Shown one piece after another: positions 11,690-32,839 of a DNA stretch of 64,000 nt. This DNA comes from Telopea speciosissima (taxonomy: Eukaryota; Streptophyta; Magnoliopsida; Proteales; Proteaceae): NCBI RefSeq assembly GCF_018873765.1, contig NC_057923.1:22601913-22665912 (forward strand), in the 5' to 3' direction. Each line of letters begins with the position of its first letter. The stretch's first letter is position 1. The position numbers were made by a program, and so were the translations under genes. The notes beneath the pieces were generated by a model, which made no database searches, was not told where the DNA came from, and saw only the letters and a list, made by a program, of their open reading frames with translations.

Positions 11690-12486
11690 TCCGTCCGGAT
11701 TTCAGTCTGCCTCTGGGTGGTGATGACTACGCTCGACGCGGGCTCCATTGTGGTAATTGAGGTTGCACTGTGACATCGAAAGGAAGGGATCACAGTGTAT
11801 TCCCATATTATCGTAGTAGCATATACATATTGACCTAGTGTTATGTGTTAGGTGGAAAATGAATTAATAATATCATTCATCATGGAGTATTTGTGCTTTG
11901 TGTATGTGTGCATCCCCATCCCCTCACTGGCTCAGTGGAGCTAACCCTCGTATACACAATCTTTTTAGATGATGATACAGGTACTGGCTGTCTTACAGGT
12001 CTCGAGGTTGAGCCCTCGGGATATGATGTTATTGGATCTGAGGATCCGAAGTATGAGATCGCGGAGCTCGGAGATGGATGTCTGTGTGATGATTGCTCTT
12101 ATGGAGCACAGTGATTACTTGGGACCTGGTCCCCTTTTTTATTCTTTTTGGGGCTTGTAAGCCTTTGCATAAACATTTTCATGTTATACTATTATTTTGT
12201 ATAGTTATGCCATAGTCAGTGTAAACAATGTGTAAACTACTGTATCACATAGAGGTTGAACATGATGTAACTATGGATTTAACGCTTCCACATTGATGCT
12301 TACTCTTGGAAATGTAATTATTTTACCTTTTTCTGCACTCTGATATGAATGTGACATTTATGTTAGTTTAGGTCTATGGTTTAGGACACTGCATTTGTGA
12401 TCCTGGTAGTGTATTAGGCTGACGTGTGTCATCCCAGTCACCCTTTTTACTACTATTATATTTCATATTGGAATGGGGGCGTGACA
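11690..12486 (+). repeat. 3' part of a Ty3/Tekay-type LTR (LTR C)
   Basis: The end reads GGGGGCGTGACA, matching the GGGGTGTGACA end of the nested element. Three blocks are shared with those LTRs: the 'dates' block near 11720-11820, the CTCAGTGGAGCT block near 11930 followed by a pyrimidine-AG, and the TGCA...GATCCTGGT block near 12390. The left end is not seen. No primer site follows, so it is a 3' LTR or a truncated solo LTR. It is clearly diverged from LTRs A and B. Confidence 0.7.
11969..12114 (+). other. Small frame at LTR end, CxCDxC motif (copy C)
   Basis: Starts right after CTTTTTAG (acceptor-like) and runs 48 codons to TGA. It begins with acidic residues (DDD) and ends CLCDDCSYGAQ. 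It is strongly diverged from copies A and B except for the terminal cysteine motif and the frame relative to the acceptor. Confidence 0.5.
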
Positions 12487-13062
12487 ATAAAAGCACTAAA
12501 CAATGATGAGGAAGAAGAAGACAAAAAAGGGTTTTGTTCATGGATCAACCACCTAAGTTGAGACCCGTAGTGAGCCATCCACTGGTTCTCGATTTGTCCG
12601 CCAGATTTCCACGAAAGTCTACAGCAGTTCCCTCATTTTCACTGAGATGGGTCATCGTGGAAACCTGTTGACATAAAGAGAAAATTGCAGAAGAGAGATG
12701 CCATTATTCTTCTTCTTGGTGCCTTCTAATCTACCCCTTCTCCCTTATTCTCTTCTTCTTCCTTACTTTTTTCCCATTCTTACCGATGGTATTCGATTTT
12801 CCTAACAACTTTCAACAATTTAAGCCCTTTTTAACTGATTCACTACTGATCGGTTTGTTCCCAAGTTTTAGAACTGTTATTTGTTTAACTCTCTTGAAAT
12901 CTGTCTTCCGTTATTATATCAATTCATACGCAGATTTGTAGCTTGCTCTGTTTTCTAGGGGTTTTTTTTTTTTTTTGCAACTGGCCTTTGTACCATATGA
13001 AGTCCCAAACCATATTAAGACTGTTTGAGTGAGTTACGGTTCATTCTTTTGATAAGGTTCAC

Positions 13063-13093
<31 letters not shown>

Positions 13094-13889
13094 CTTCCTC
13101 TGATGCCTCTCTGACAAAACCATAATCTCTCTCTAGAGTATGTTTATCTATCTGTTCATATATTCGCTATGAGTTTTCCGCAAGTGGAGGAGGGAGTTTG
13201 CCGCAGATGGAGGCGGAGGAGGAGGGAGGGTGCAGGTTTTCGGTGGTGCGTGATGGTTGCCTCCCTCTGAGTTGTAGGTCTCCAACGATGAAGAGAACGG
13301 TTTGTATTTGGGGTTTTACCCTTAAGGGTATGATGGGAAGTTCACCCTGTGGTAAGGGTAATTTCACCATTATAAAAGAGCTAACAGCGACTTAACTGCA
13401 TAAACTTAATGGAGTGGACTAAGTCGAAATAAACTCATAAAGTAAGGGGTGTTTCTGTGATATTTTGTGATAAGTTTGGGTGTCAATGATTTTTTATATA
13501 CTTAAGAGGGAGTGTTCGTGAAATTTTCCCTAATAATAATAATAATAAGAAGAAGAAGAAGGTTAAATAAGAAATTAGATTGAATAATCTATGGAGAAAT
13601 TGTAAGAAAAATAATAAAATAAATAAAAACAATAAAATAGATATCGAAGGAGCAAAAAAGATGATGAAAATCGGTTAACCTGTGAAAATGAGGGGTAATT
13701 TGGGTATATTAAAGTATTAGGGGAGAAGAAAGGGTAGAAGTTTACTCTTTCTTTTTTCTTTTCTTTTTTTTTTTGGGGGGGGGGGAGGGGAGGGGGAATC
13801 AGAAAAGTAACTTTGATTAGAGAAGTTTGAGTACATATATGATAAGTAAGAAGGAGTGATATAAATTTTCTCTTAAAAAATAAAAAAAA
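12487..13889. other. Intergenic region with simple repeats, no gene seen
   Basis: No supported coding frame. It contains a (CT)n run at 13062-13090, a T-run at about 12961-12976, short (AAT)n and (GAA)n runs near 13533-13560, and a T-run/G-run near 13763-13787. Short frames here are low in complexity and match nothing I know. Confidence 0.5.
13062..13090. repeat. (CT)n microsatellite
   Basis: About 29 bases of uninterrupted CT repeat in the intergenic region, followed by GAGCTTCC. Confidence 0.9.
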
Positions 13890-13894
13890 AATAG

Positions 13895-15010
13895 GACAAA
13901 TGCTCGGCAAACTCTGTATCCTTGTTAAAGCGACTATCTCGGAATGGACTCAAATCGATTCTTGTTGTGCTTTTTGTGGATCTAATGTTGAATCCATATG
14001 GCATCTCTTCATTTCATGTGATTATTCTAAGCATATTTGGGCGACAAGCCCTTTGGGATTGAGAACGAATATCTCTCTCACTCATCTTTGCTACAACTCT
14101 GTGTCTCCTTCATTTCTGATAAACGTCGTGATAAATCCACTTCAAAATGGTTTTTTTGGTTTTTATTATAAGTTGTTATTTTATTTGGCACCTTAGGAAC
14201 AAGGTGATACGCAATGCTATTAAACCCGATCCGATGTGGATCATGAACAATATCCGGATTTGGTTGTGTGACTTGAATATTCCTCCCCCCTCCTCCCCTC
14301 TATCCGTCGACCTGTCTACTCCATCCAACTATGAGTATTCATTGATGACTTGTTTGAAATTTGTGCCTGTATTTCACTAGCCTAAGTTCATCTGCGTAGG
14401 GACAACCTCCTCCCATTTAAAGAGTTCAAGATGGATGTATTCCATTTTGGTGTAGGGTCAACTTAATTTGATAGCTGCAGGTTTTTCGGGAACTAACAAT
14501 TTTTTGGAGACAAAAATTTTTGGTCTACTTCAGGGTTTGGTTCATTCCTCACGACTGAGCTACTCAATTAAGGAATTCTAGTGTAGTAACAACGACCTCA
14601 TTGCCATGATAAAGGATTGAACTGCTTCAGTGAGTCCATGGCAATTAATTCCTATGTTGATGAAAGCTTCTCAAGTCTCTTCCTCCATTTTTGTTACCCT
14701 TACCACTAATGTCCATATTTTGAACCTTTTCAAATATCAACATTATAATGACTTTTGTAACTGTCAACCAGACGGACTTTGTGTTAAGGGACAATACTCT
14801 ACAGACTCTTTTATCTATAGTTTAAGGGAAGGTATTGGTACATGGTAGATTCCGTGCATCAATGCATTCAATAGGGGTGGGGAGGGGGGTTATGGTTATG
14901 TCGGTCTGGCAGTACTTCATACAGACCGTGTACATGCATGATCGTGTATCAAAACTTCTGCCATAGTTTAATATATTTTCCTTTTCCCATAATAAAAAAA
15001 AGAAAAAACC
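13895..15010 (+). pseudogene. LINE (non-LTR) retrotransposon 3' tail
   Basis: Segment 13900-14196 has the zinc-binding motif found after LINE reverse transcriptases: CCAFCG, then ESIWHLFISCDYSKHIW. The downstream pieces (14147-14380 and 14480-14848) resemble the linker and the RNase H-like domain found in plant L1-type LINEs, for example IWHLRNKVI. Stops break it. A short A-rich stretch near 14993-15007 may be the old 3' tail. The RT proper is missing, as is common for 5'-truncated LINEs. Confidence 0.65.
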
Positions 15011-15059
15011 TTTGTGCATGCAAGTTAGCCAGACTCCTTTATCACTTGTTAGGAATTAA

Positions 15060-15556
15060 GACCATGGTTTTAGTTGGTTCGAGTATCGGCCAATTCCAAA
15101 ATTAATACGGATACATAATCGGCCGTATTAGGCCATGTCAGATGATTTTGCCCCAAAGACCTTGATATCTTTTTTTTTTTTAAACTATTTTACCCCCTAA
15201 AACCATGGTAATATTGATTCAATATTAGTCAGGTGTCAATAGGGGTGTAAATGAATAGCAAAAATCCGTTTCCGTTTCCGTGTCCGTATCTGTTTAGCAC
15301 TATCTGAATCCGTCCGAAAACTAAACGGATGTGGATATGGATAGACTATAGCTATCCAAAAAGCTACATTTACATGTAAAAGGATAAAATATCTGATCCA
15401 TATCCGTTTAATACTATTCGACATCTGATAATTAATCAGATGCAGATGCGGATATAGTACTATCTGAGCCGAATCCGATCCATTTACAGCCCTAGGTGTC
15501 AATAGAGTTGTTAGACGATACTGTTATGAATCGGCCGATACGAAAACCATGTCTTA
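15060..15556. repeat. Fold-back element hosting a MITE
   Basis: The left end (ACCATGGTTTTAG, then GTATCGGCC) and the reverse complement of the right end (GACATGGTTTTC, then GTATCGGCC) match, with about 11 extra bases on the left. The MITE at 15241-15493 sits inside it. Family not known. Confidence 0.5.
15241..15493. mobile_element. MITE with 10-bp target duplication, Mutator-like
   Basis: A 253-bp non-coding element with terminal inverted repeats AGGGGTGTAAATG / AGGGCTGTAAATG. It is flanked on both sides by AGGTGTCAAT (15231-15240 and 15494-15503). A 9-10 bp duplication suggests a Mutator-type (MULE) transposase. The interior has TATCCG-type subrepeats in both orientations. Confidence 0.8.
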
Positions 15557-16803
15557 GGAAGTTTGGTCAGGACAACTTTATCCTCTTGTTTGTGGTCGTC
15601 CTGCACTTCACAAGATACAGATCGCGAGTCGTGAATCGTGACACAAGGGAATCCCTCTCACGCACGAAATTTGAACGAGAAGTTATGGGCGCGCAGTGGC
15701 GGATAAAATTAAGACGTCATGCAGTATTATCTACAGTTGGATTGGAATCTTTTCTCCACAGTATAAGGAAAGTGATAATTAAAAATGGGAAATCACCCAT
15801 ACTGTCTCTCTTCTTTGACCATACAGAATCTTAATATTGGAATGGTATGACAATTTTTTGTATTTTTTATCTACCCTCTGACTTGGCGTGGGAGATGTCA
15901 TCACACGACATACAATTATATAAATCTCTCTTGCACATTAAAAATTTGGCGCCATCAGGATTTGTGCGGCATAACTCAGCCATTGGATGTCTCATTGGGT
16001 ACTCATTGAGCGATGTCCTCCAGGGAGAGAAGCCGAATCTAAAAATTGGCACTTGGGAGAGGGGGATCGTAGTGAGGTATTCATTTCGCCTTTTATTGTG
16101 TCTGATTAAGTTCTTAGACTTCTTTTTACCAATGGACTGTGGCAAAATGATTTCATACCTTCCTTAGCCACAAGAGCCACCCAACCAGGTATGGTTCTGT
16201 TCCCGTAAGAGTGTTAATCGGTTCAATTACAATTTGATTCAATATACAACATATAGAAATCAAAACCGAATAAGAGCATGTGTTTCCAAACTATAACTGA
16301 TCTGAACCGTGTAGTTTTTTTATTTCTTATTCGATTTTGACCTTGGTTTGAGCCTTATTTTAGGTTTTTTGGTAAACTTTTTACATCTTTATAATAAAAA
16401 AGAACCATTTTTTATTAGAGTCATAATCCACTAAACTTTTTTCAAACATTAAAATGGAATAAAATTTATCATCCATGTTAATTAAGTATAAAAAAATATT
16501 TTTATTTGGTTCCTTATTCGACTTGAAAATGAGTAAATCAGTTCTATTTATCGGTTTCAATTATGAAACCGAAATGCATCGAATCGATAAAAGATTTCAG
16601 ATTTTGAAATCAAAACCAAAACAATATAATTGGATTCGATTTACTTCAATTTTAAACTGCTTCTAAATTGATGCCCTTTATGTTTCCCCTTAAAAATTTA
16701 GGTTAACTTCATTTTGAATGAAAGATTCCAAAGGTTTATTGATAAAAAGAGGATCCCGATGGAAGTGCAGAGGGGAAGGGTCTAATCGTACCTTGAGTTT
16801 ATC
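15557..16803. other. Intergenic, no gene recognised
   Basis: Two frames of about 105-112 codons occur (15496-15834 and 15847-16167), but neither resembles a known protein and both strands are equally open. The part 16200-16670 is AT-rich with CGGTTC/CGATTC motifs, possibly an old repeat. Confidence 0.4.
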
Positions 16804-17077
16804 GATCAAGCTCCTCTACGACGTAGGGGGTGCGTCAGATATCTTCTAGCGCAACACCAGAGCTCGCCACATGTATAAGCTCTCATTTGGACGGTGCAGA
16901 TCGATGAAGCACAGTTGAGCTTGGTGCACATGTGATGGATAAGAGGATTTCTTAATTTTGAAATTTGAGTTTTCAATTCAATCAATGTCGTTCAAATGGG
17001 AACTCATCCACATGGCAAGGTCTAGTACCGCACCGAAATATGTCTGGCACACCTCTGCGCCGTAGAGGAGGCTGATC
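16804..17077. mobile_element. MITE-like element upstream of the kinesin gene
   Basis: About 274 bp. Inverted ends: GATCAAGCTCCTCTACG on the left, and GATCAGCCTCCTCTACG as the reverse complement of the right end, continuing into GACGTAG/GGCGCAG. No target duplication is clear. It lies 670-940 bases before the kinesin start codon, so it may be part of the promoter region. Confidence 0.6.
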
Positions 17078-17116
17078 CTTTCATAAGAGAGAGAGAGGAA
17101 CGGTGTAGGGATCCAC

Positions 17117-17122
17117 CACGTG
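17117..17122. promoter_or_regulatory. G-box (CACGTG) upstream of kinesin
   Basis: CCACGTGACGTG at 17116-17127: a G-box overlapping an ACGT core, the usual site for bZIP/bHLH factors. A second CACGTG lies at 17245-17250. Both are 490-630 bases before the ATG. Function is inferred only from the motif. Confidence 0.4.
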
Positions 17123-17742
17123 ACGTGATTCGTAAAGCACGAAGAGAGCGACGCAGGTCTCATTCGAAAAGAGTTGGGCCCAGTAGTAGTCGTCTTCTTT
17201 CGCTGATTCATAGATTCCATTCCCTCTTTGGCCACAGTCTTACACACGTGTGCAATCCCTCACACGATTTATTCTCCTACCGGACTCATACGCCAAGTCT
17301 CACAACTCGCAAAGCCACCCCTAAAGTCCTATCCGGCTATTATATTCTTTAATTCGTGATATTACCTCGAATGTTGCCCCGGGTTTTGATTTCAAAGTTT
17401 CAAACTAAATCTTTTCCTAAAAAATACAAAAAAGTTTTAAACCAAGTTTTTTAATTTAATTTAATTTAATTTTTTAAAACTTCGAAAACCAGCTCAACAG
17501 CCTCCATTGAGCTTGTTCATTTGATTTTGTAAAGCTCCGCCTGAAACCTCTTGGAGCTCGAGGTTTCTTCTCCATTTCGAATTTCTCTTACTTTTGTTCA
17601 AGTTTAGACTTTGGAATGGTGGTTTAGTGTACGGCTATCAAAGACGTGCGCTCCTAAAATCACAGCTTCAGATTGACTTCCGAGAGAGAGTCCGATCGTT
17701 AAACTCATCGGATCGAAGAGTAGAGAGTAGAGCACTGAAGAG

Positions 17743-27578
<9,836 letters not shown>

Positions 27579-28239
27579 TTTCATGGACTAGTGGAATTGA
27601 TAATTGGAGAAAAATTTTCAAGATGTTATATTTGTTATACACTATCTCTATTCATTGAATAGAGATACAAATTTTTAGTCTCATCTATTCACAGAATATA
27701 CACTGGCATCCATGTCGATACAAATTTGTAGTATCCGTGGTGGTGATATGTTGCTGTTAAAATATAGGGTTTTGTCAGTGCCGTTCTGATAAATTCCTTT
27801 TTCACTTGCAGTTTCTAGTTGGTTGATTTATGTGCGGTTTCACAGGTTGCAATTTTCCAGTGGTAAAAGGTCTTGGTCCTTTATCAATTGTAATCACTCT
27901 GTTTTGAGTCATCATACATCACTATTTATGTATGCTCATTGGCATCTTTTTCTTATGTAAATTCTGGCATCTGTAATGGATCATTAATTGAAAATGTTAG
28001 TGATTTTCTTCGTGCAAAGCTTCCTTTTGCTTCTTTGTGAAACACTAAGTTTTTTTCAGTTATTGGTTCTGCATTATGGAGATTGATCCTTAAAAAGCAA
28101 AGAGAACCAAGCCGTTTGCCAGATAATCTGTATCAATAACCCAAGTCTTTGCTATATTGACAGGCCATGAGTTCAAATGATCAGTGTGACATAGTGGCTT
28201 TACTTTCAATTTTCTAACATGTTCAACATCAAAACTTAA
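27579..28239 (+). other. Kinesin 3' UTR and intergenic sequence
   Basis: No frame. The first few hundred bases should be the 3' UTR of the kinesin gene; its end is not clear. Contains a near-repeat of ATAGAGATACAAATTT around 27659 and 27716. Confidence 0.45.
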
Positions 28240-28376
28240 GGTTGTGTTTGGTATGCATTCTCAAAATAGATTCTGGGTTTACAATGCATTTTGAAAACCA
28301 ATTATTCTCTATTTTCTCGCTTCAGAATGCATTCTAGACCCCGAATCTATTCTAAGAATGCATACCAATCACAGCC
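28240..28376. mobile_element. Tourist-like MITE (PIF/Harbinger type)
   Basis: 137 bp, ends GGTTGTGTTTGGTATGCATT and, reverse-complemented from the right, GGCTGTGATTGGTATGCATT. The inverted repeat runs about 55 bases with few differences. Flanked by TAA on both sides (28237-28239 and 28377-28379), the 3-bp target of PIF/Harbinger transposases. It sits about 600 bases before a Harbinger ORF. Confidence 0.85.
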
Positions 28377-28379
28377 TAA

Positions 28380-28992
28380 AAATCCTTCAGGCAGAATTAC
28401 AACTTCATTCAAAACAGAAGTTGTATGTTTCAAAGGGAAAGTTAAAAGTATGGGCCATTTTCATTGTCAATTTGCTGCCAATGTTCTAAATCTTGATTCG
28501 AGGTCGGTTTCAACTAGCTGGGAAATCAAGATTTCCCAAGTTTCGACTGAAGCATGGTATGTTTTTTTGGGCAAAATTCGACATATCGTGTGCTATCAAA
28601 ACTGGTCGAAATTACTGAAACTGATTGCAACTGGGTTGGTCAAAATTGGTCGAAACTTGGTATTTTTCGGTTGAAACTATCGAAATAGGCAAAATATGAT
28701 TCAATGGAGTCAGTTATAGCAATGCTGCTATTGTGAAAAAATATGCTAGACGCGCTCAATTGGGTGAAAATTTTAATTAGATCATGTTACTTTGAAATCC
28801 GATGGTGCTATTCAGAGTTCTTAGAGCTCCTTGTAAGGCTTGTTGGAAAACTCGTTGTCAGACTTGATTAATGGCTCTTTTTTAATTAAAACTGAATAGT
28901 TTCATTAAAAAATCAGTCGAAACTTGACTTGTATCAAATTTCATTTCGGTTTCTTGGTTGTTTGTTATTGTTGTGTGTAATGGTAGATAGAA
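28380..28992. other. Non-coding, contains a TCGAAA-rich repeat
   Basis: Part 28490-28690 has GGTCGAAA/TTTCGACC-like motifs in both orientations and may be an old MITE. The 5' end of the Harbinger element should lie here, but I could not fix its terminal repeat. Confidence 0.4.
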
Positions 28993-30271
28993 ATGGCTAC
29001 TTCCCAAGGTGATAATGAGAGTGCAAAATGGACCTTTGCCAATGATGATATTTTTATCCAACTAATGCTAAGTGAGGTTAGGAAACTAGCTCATCAGTAC
29101 AGCTAATTGATTCGTTAGGTGACATGAGTTACACAAGCTAATAGGAAATCGACACATACTTTGCTTTCTTTAAAAGAAAAGGAAAAGGGCTATTCTTATC
29201 CTCAATCTTCCTTGTCACAAGCATATGTTTTTTACAAACTATTGCAAACTGAAGGTATTAATAAGTATCACTTCTTTTATATTTATTCAATTTTCAATTC
29301 AACAAATTAGATTTGTTGATACGAGTTGATTTTTTGTTTCGAAAAAATTGACAAAACAATAGCTAACCCAATGGCCGCTTCAGCGGCTGCAATAGGTAGA
29401 ACAAAAATCGAGAAAATATCTCCTTTTTATTGGCTAAAGGGAACAACCATATTTAATAAAGCGGGATGGAGAAACATTATGAATGACATTAAGACAACGA
29501 TTGGTCACACATACACTTCAGTGTAGTTGAGGAATAAGATAGACAAACTGAAGGAAAACTACATATTAAGAAATTGTTGGAGACGACTAGTTTTGGATGG
29601 AATAGTATGACAAGTACATGCATTGTTGATGATGAGTTAGTTTGGAAATTGTGGAAGGAGTGGGTTAATAGTTGGTCTTTGTTTATGTCAGACAAATCAA
29701 TATTGGATTAAATTCAGGAAGTCTAGTCTTCCACAGTGGCCAGAGTTAGCAATGATATTTGGGGATGCATATGCAACAAGGGATGGAAGAAGAGAAACAA
29801 AAATGTCAATTCAAGAGTTGAGTCTTCAGATGAGGAGCCAAATAACCATGTGTCTGACAATGATAACACTGACCTTGATGTGATGGTGACAGTGATGGTG
29901 TTCAACTTGAGAGGAACACACCATCTGCATCCCAAACACCAGTTGCAACTACCAAGAAAACAAGAACCCACAGACATGATAGAACTCCTAATACAAAGAG
30001 GAGGACGAAAAGCAGAAATTCTGAGTTTACAATTGCTTGTAGGGCTATTCTATACATTGGGAGATCAAGGATAGAGAAGCAAGGCAATGGTTCTGCCACA
30101 TCTACACCTGAGGACAAATTTGGTGTTTGTAAGGCTATGGAGCATTTTTAGAGTATCAACGATGTGGTAGATGCAACATTCACCGAGGTACTGGGCAAGA
30201 TTAATAAAGACCCAAATTGGAGAGCGAGGGATTCATTTGTTGCCTCCGACACAAATGCAATCTACTTTTAA
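28993..30271 (+). pseudogene. Harbinger Myb/SANT-like DNA-binding protein
   Basis: Begins ATSQGDNESAKWTFANDD. After several breaks it gives FNKAGWRNIMNDIKTTIGHTY and NKIDKLKENY (29326-29560), the core of Myb/SANT-like domains of the Myb_DNA-bind_3 type. Further on comes PELAMIFGDAYAT near 29740-29780, also conserved in this family. The C-terminal part ends near 30271. Such a protein works with the transposase to bind and import it. Many stops, so non-functional. Confidence 0.7.
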
Positions 30272-30444
30272 ATATGCTTTGAATGTTTCTTTATGATAAA
30301 ATAACTTTTGGTTTGTTTGTTTTTAAACAATACTTTTGATCGCGTGTTTTTAAACAGTATTTTAGATTGTTGTTGATGACTTGGAAGTTTTAATTTTAAT
30401 TATGATGTATGAAGGTTTGATATAAAATTTAAATTTACAACAAA

Positions 30445-30693
30445 TATGTCAATGAATAATCAAATTGTGTGGAATGGACAAATGGAAGATGGAGCGTAAT
30501 GTGTTCCTTAATCATTGTTGCTTAATGAGAGAAAGGGGATGGTTGAAAGATAGTAGATACGTTCGCATTGATGAGCAGCTAGTCATATTTATTAGCATTG
30601 TTGGACATTGATCGGTTCAAGGATATTGCTGAGCATTTTCAATGTTCCCAGAAACAATTGGCAAGTATTTCAACAGAATGTTGAAAGCTCTCT
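30445..30693 (+). pseudogene. Harbinger transposase, N-terminal part
   Basis: Reads RERGWLKDSRYVRIDEQL and then, after a frame change, a helix-turn-helix-like FKDIAEHFQCSQ followed by YFNRMLKAL. This is the usual N-terminus of HARBI1-like transposases. It stops where the Ty1/copia 5' LTR starts (30694). Confidence 0.75.
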
Positions 30694-30925
30694 CGTTGAA
30701 TTGTATGGTGTATATTGTGGGGATATACATGAGATTTTACTATATAATTTTCCCCTTTTATCATTCCTTATTCCCTATCTAATAGCTCTAAATAGTAGAG
30801 TTAGTTAGAATAAGGGTAGCAGTGTAATTTTTCCTTTAAAGCTACTTTATAAATAGAAGCTTGGATGATTCTAATGAATCATTCAAGCATTACAACCTAA
30901 AGGATTGTTCTTCTTTCTTCTAACA
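30694..30925 (+). repeat. 5' LTR of nested Ty1/copia
   Basis: 232 bp, ends CGTTGAATTG...TTCTAACA. The first base is C where the 3' LTR has T. A TTTATAAATAG box lies at about 30847 in the 5' LTR only; the 3' LTR lost it. Confidence 0.9.
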
Positions 30926-31752
30926 TGGTATCAGAGCATCTCTGATCTAGGGATTAGAACAATCCTTCTCCTATTCGCTATCGGTTCTCTCTCATTCTTG
31001 CAGCCTTCTTCTTTCCTTCGATCCCCTTCCTCTTCCCTCCTTCTCCTTCTTCTCTTCTTTCTCTTCTTGGTTCGAAACCTGCACAAGGGGCAGCATCCAA
31101 GAGGTGATTATTCGATTGTATGCTACCCTCTATTCACCTCAAATATCTCATATTTTAGAAGACTCATAGATTGGTAGTTCTCCACCAAGTCTGCAATATT
31201 TGGTCTTTCCCCCTTTTTGAAGGTTGATCGATTTCCACTCAAAAGATCAAGCCTTTCATCTTTGGAAGTCCATACTTGCAGCAATAGGATAACTCCTATC
31301 ATCCTTCCTACACCAGAAAGAAACCTGTTGCAGAAATCAATCTCAACTTGTGGTATTTAAGGTTTTTCAAAACCTTATCTCCCAAATCGATTCAGGCTCT
31401 CTTTATCTGCTGCTGCTAAGTTTTTGGGAGGAGTTCTTCATTGATTAGAGGAGAACTCGATCAATTTTTGGGCCTCCTTCTCCAAGTATTTCTGTAGCTT
31501 TCAGCATCTCACATTTCAGCTATCGATTTTAGCATACAAGGGTGATCAATAGGTGTTTGATGAATTGCCTATTATAGTTCTCCTTCTCAGATTGGTGTGA
31601 AATTTTGAGGACTTCTTCCATCATCATTGAAGAGCACTCGATCAAGTTTTCAGCCTATTTCATTGGAGATTTCTTGGGGTTATTGTTGTTGCCATTTTTA
31701 GTAATCAATTTCTTGCGTTGCTGCCTATTTTAGAGCATTTCTTTGGATCATC

Positions 31753-32815
31753 ATGGCTGGTTCTGATTCTGACCTTACGTCTGCTACCTCTGGATCTGAT
31801 GGACAACCTCGGAGTGATTATCTTCCTCATGCAGTTGTGATTAAGCTCGATGGTACTAACTACTTGATGCAGTCCAGATCTACTTACTTGACTATCGCAG
31901 GTCGAGATCTCACTAGACACATTACTGGCACCACTGTTCAACCAACTGAGGAAGGTCCTACTAAGAAAAGATGGATTGCAAATAACTCCATGGTGATTGA
32001 TGTCCTTCTTACTCAACTCTATGCAATCTAATAATTTTAGTGGGTACTTGTTACTTGATACTGCAGACCAGACCTGGGTTGTGCAAAGGAGATATATGGT
32101 CAAGTTGGGAATGATGCCCAGGTGTATAAACTCCGTAAGAAGGTTCATGACACCACCCAGAAGGAACTATCTGTCTCTTAGTACTGGGTAACCCTCTAAA
32201 GCTTATGGCAGAAACTCGATCATTATCCCAACTACTAGCCTCCCAATGTTGCGGACATTGTTGCATATCGCAAGCATGTGGAGAAGATTCGAGTGTATGA
32301 TTTCCTTGCTGGTTTGAATGCCGAGTATGGTCATATTCGGGTTCAAATTTTGAGCAGGGTCCCTTTTCCTTCCTTGGAGCAGTCATATGCATTGGTCCTT
32401 ACAGAGGAGAGTCATCGAGCTACCATGTTGCACATTCCTACTATTGACCGATCAACCCTCCAAGTTGGGGTTAGCCCTACCCCTACTCCCACTGCCGATA
32501 GTTTCGCTCATTTGGGTGCTTCTTCGAAAGAGGTTTTTTGATGTGAGCATGGCAACAAACTATTCCATACGAAGGTTGCTTGTTGGAAGCTCCATGGGAA
32601 GCCTGCTAACTTTGAAGCCAAGCATGTAGCCAAGGGTAAACCCAAGACTAAGGCTCATCACACAAAGATAGTTGCCACTTCACTTTGTACCAAATTGGGT
32701 CTTTCTCTGGAGGAGCTACAGGCCTTCCATCGCATGCTGAGGGCCTCATCTGCTTCCGCCGCATCCTCCACGGCCTCTGCACCAGCCACTTCAGATTCCC
32801 ATTTTTCCTAGTCAA
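31753..32815 (+). pseudogene. Copia gag (UBN2-type), broken
   Basis: The frame 31753-32031 has VVIKLDGTNYLMQSRS and LTRHITGT, typical of copia gag. A frameshift near 32030 and another near 32190 lead to 32278-32541 (VRVQILSRVPFP...). A serine/alanine-rich end precedes the protease. The same protein in the copia element at 55404-60726 is clearly related. Confidence 0.8.
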
Positions 32816-32839
32816 GTATTCCTTTCAGTGGTCATTGTG

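Noticed and set aside
13575-13910. Minus-strand frame of 111 codons
   Set aside because: Low-complexity product from T-rich and G-rich runs; not a gene.
15847-16167. Open frames of about 90-106 codons on both strands
   Set aside because: No family resemblance and both strands are open to the same degree; likely chance.
28400-28990. Terminal repeat of the Harbinger element
   Set aside because: I searched by eye for matching inverted ends here and at 47200-48130 but found no convincing pair, so no boundary is claimed.
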